This document shows positions 63,668 to 64,000 of a stretch of 64,000 nt of DNA, piece after piece. The stretch lies in the NCBI GenBank assembly GCA_041667115.1, contig JBAYFO010000005.1, forward strand, positions 1 through 64,000. Reading direction: 5' to 3'. The notes below the pieces were generated by a model. The model searched no databases and had not been told where the DNA came from. It saw nothing but the letters and a program-made list of their open reading frames with translations. The DNA is from UBA1563 sp041667115. GTDB taxonomy: Bacteria; Bacteroidota; Ignavibacteria; Ignavibacteriales; Ignavibacteriaceae. The first letter of the stretch is position 1; the number at the start of each line of letters is the position of its first letter. Both the position numbers and the translations under genes were made by a program.

Positions 63668-64000
63668 TTATTTCATCAGAATAAACTTTTTTGTCTGAAC
63701 AAAATTACCGGCTTGTAAACGGTAAAAGTAGATGCCGCTGCAGAGTTGTTGGTTGTTAGTGGTTCGTTGTGCGTTGAAATTGATTTTATAGAAACCAGCA
63801 TTCTGTTCTTCATTAACTAAAATTGCAACTTCATTTCCTAGAATATCAAAAACTTTCAAACTTACTTTACCGCTTACCGGAATCTGATAACTAATGGTCG
63901 TCTCCGGGTTAAAGGGATTGGGATAATTCTGTGACAAAGAAAAATCGCTTGGTGTGTATTTATTTTCTTCTGCTATTCCAACAACTTGAGAAGTGTCCCC
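63668..64000 (-). CDS. C-terminal part of a type IX secretion cargo protein (5' end beyond window)
   Basis: The frame is open to the window edge; 110 C-terminal residues are visible. They form a T9SS sorting domain of Ignavibacteria type: SLSQNYPNPFNPETTISYQIP, KVSLKVFDILGNEVAILVNE, AGFYKINFNA, SGIYFYRLQAGNFVQTKKF, ending in LMK. Such domains direct secretion through the outer membrane and are removed afterward. Between FNA and SGIYF, where the family usually has 3-4 residues, there is QRTTNNQQLC, encoded by a CAACGAACCA-like repetitive run. The passenger domain is not in the window. Confidence 0.9.
   Translation of the reverse strand, partial: GDTSQVVGIAEENKYTPSDFSLSQNYPNPFNPETTISYQIPVSGKVSLKVFDILGNEVAILVNEEQNAGFYKINFNAQRTTNNQQLCSGIYFYRLQAGNFVQTKKFILMK

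Noticed and set aside
1..64000. CRISPR array, insertion sequence or prophage
   Set aside because: No spaced direct-repeat array, transposase, integrase or phage structural gene was seen on either strand.

Overview
This window looks like a chromosomal segment of a Gram-negative, low-GC member of the Ignavibacteria / Bacteroidota-Chlorobi lineage. The main evidence is the truncated gene at the right edge, which ends in a type IX secretion sorting domain (YPNPFNPETTISYQIP ... SGIYFYRLQAG ... KK) of the style typical of Ignavibacteria. Supporting signs are outer-membrane proteins (TolC, YaiO and OprB types), the acetylase variant of lysine synthesis, and one promoter that fits the Bacteroidota -33/-7 pattern. 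I see no phage, insertion sequence or CRISPR array. One tRNA gene (Thr, TGT) is present.

Region A (1-18444, all minus strand) is a surface-glycan locus. Transcription starts at the right with a nucleotide-sugar operon: NDP-hexose 2,3-dehydratase, Gfo/Idh ketoreductase, VioA-like PLP aminotransferase, left-handed beta-helix acyltransferase, a dedicated acyl carrier protein, an AMP-forming ligase and an SDR reductase. The set predicts a dTDP-4-acylamino-2,4,6-trideoxyhexose whose acyl group is carried on its own ACP. Two multi-module glycosyltransferases follow: a 1,270-residue GT56-like/TPR/methyltransferase/glycosyltransferase/methyltransferase protein, then a giant ORF open for at least 2,708 codons to the window edge that strings together seven glycosyltransferase or methyltransferase modules.

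Region B (18686-30704) holds an unrecognised membrane/coiled-coil protein, then a probable exopolysaccharide locus: a sensor-less histidine kinase with an NtrC-type sigma-54 activator, a YaiO-like TPR/beta-barrel protein, an unknown membrane-anchored protein, an LtaS-like sulfatase-fold transferase on the opposite strand, a stand-alone receiver, a membrane HEAT-repeat protein and a processive GT2 synthase.

Region C (30773-37220) is a TetR-controlled tripartite RND efflux operon (tetR-tolC-mfp-rnd). It has a palindromic operator candidate in front and a strong terminator behind.

Region D (37401-53985) is a chemosensory array operon: a receiver-kinase hybrid, a soluble pseudo-MCP, a STAS protein, CheY, CheA, an OprB-type porin, MCP, CheW, a second MCP, CheR, CheD, CheB, a REC-PAS-PAS kinase and a final receiver. 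No flagellar gene is present. Both MCPs end in the same EFEKF pentapeptide, a likely CheR tether.

Region E (54105-64000) is mostly housekeeping: tRNA-Thr with its terminator, a CNNM/CorC-like CBS membrane protein, a DUF971 protein, a SpoU/TrmH RNA methyltransferase, a Big1-domain lipoprotein, the lysine/diaminopimelate operon dapA-dapB-dapH-lysC-M20 deacetylase, a CBS-pair protein with a clear promoter and terminator, and the truncated T9SS cargo gene.
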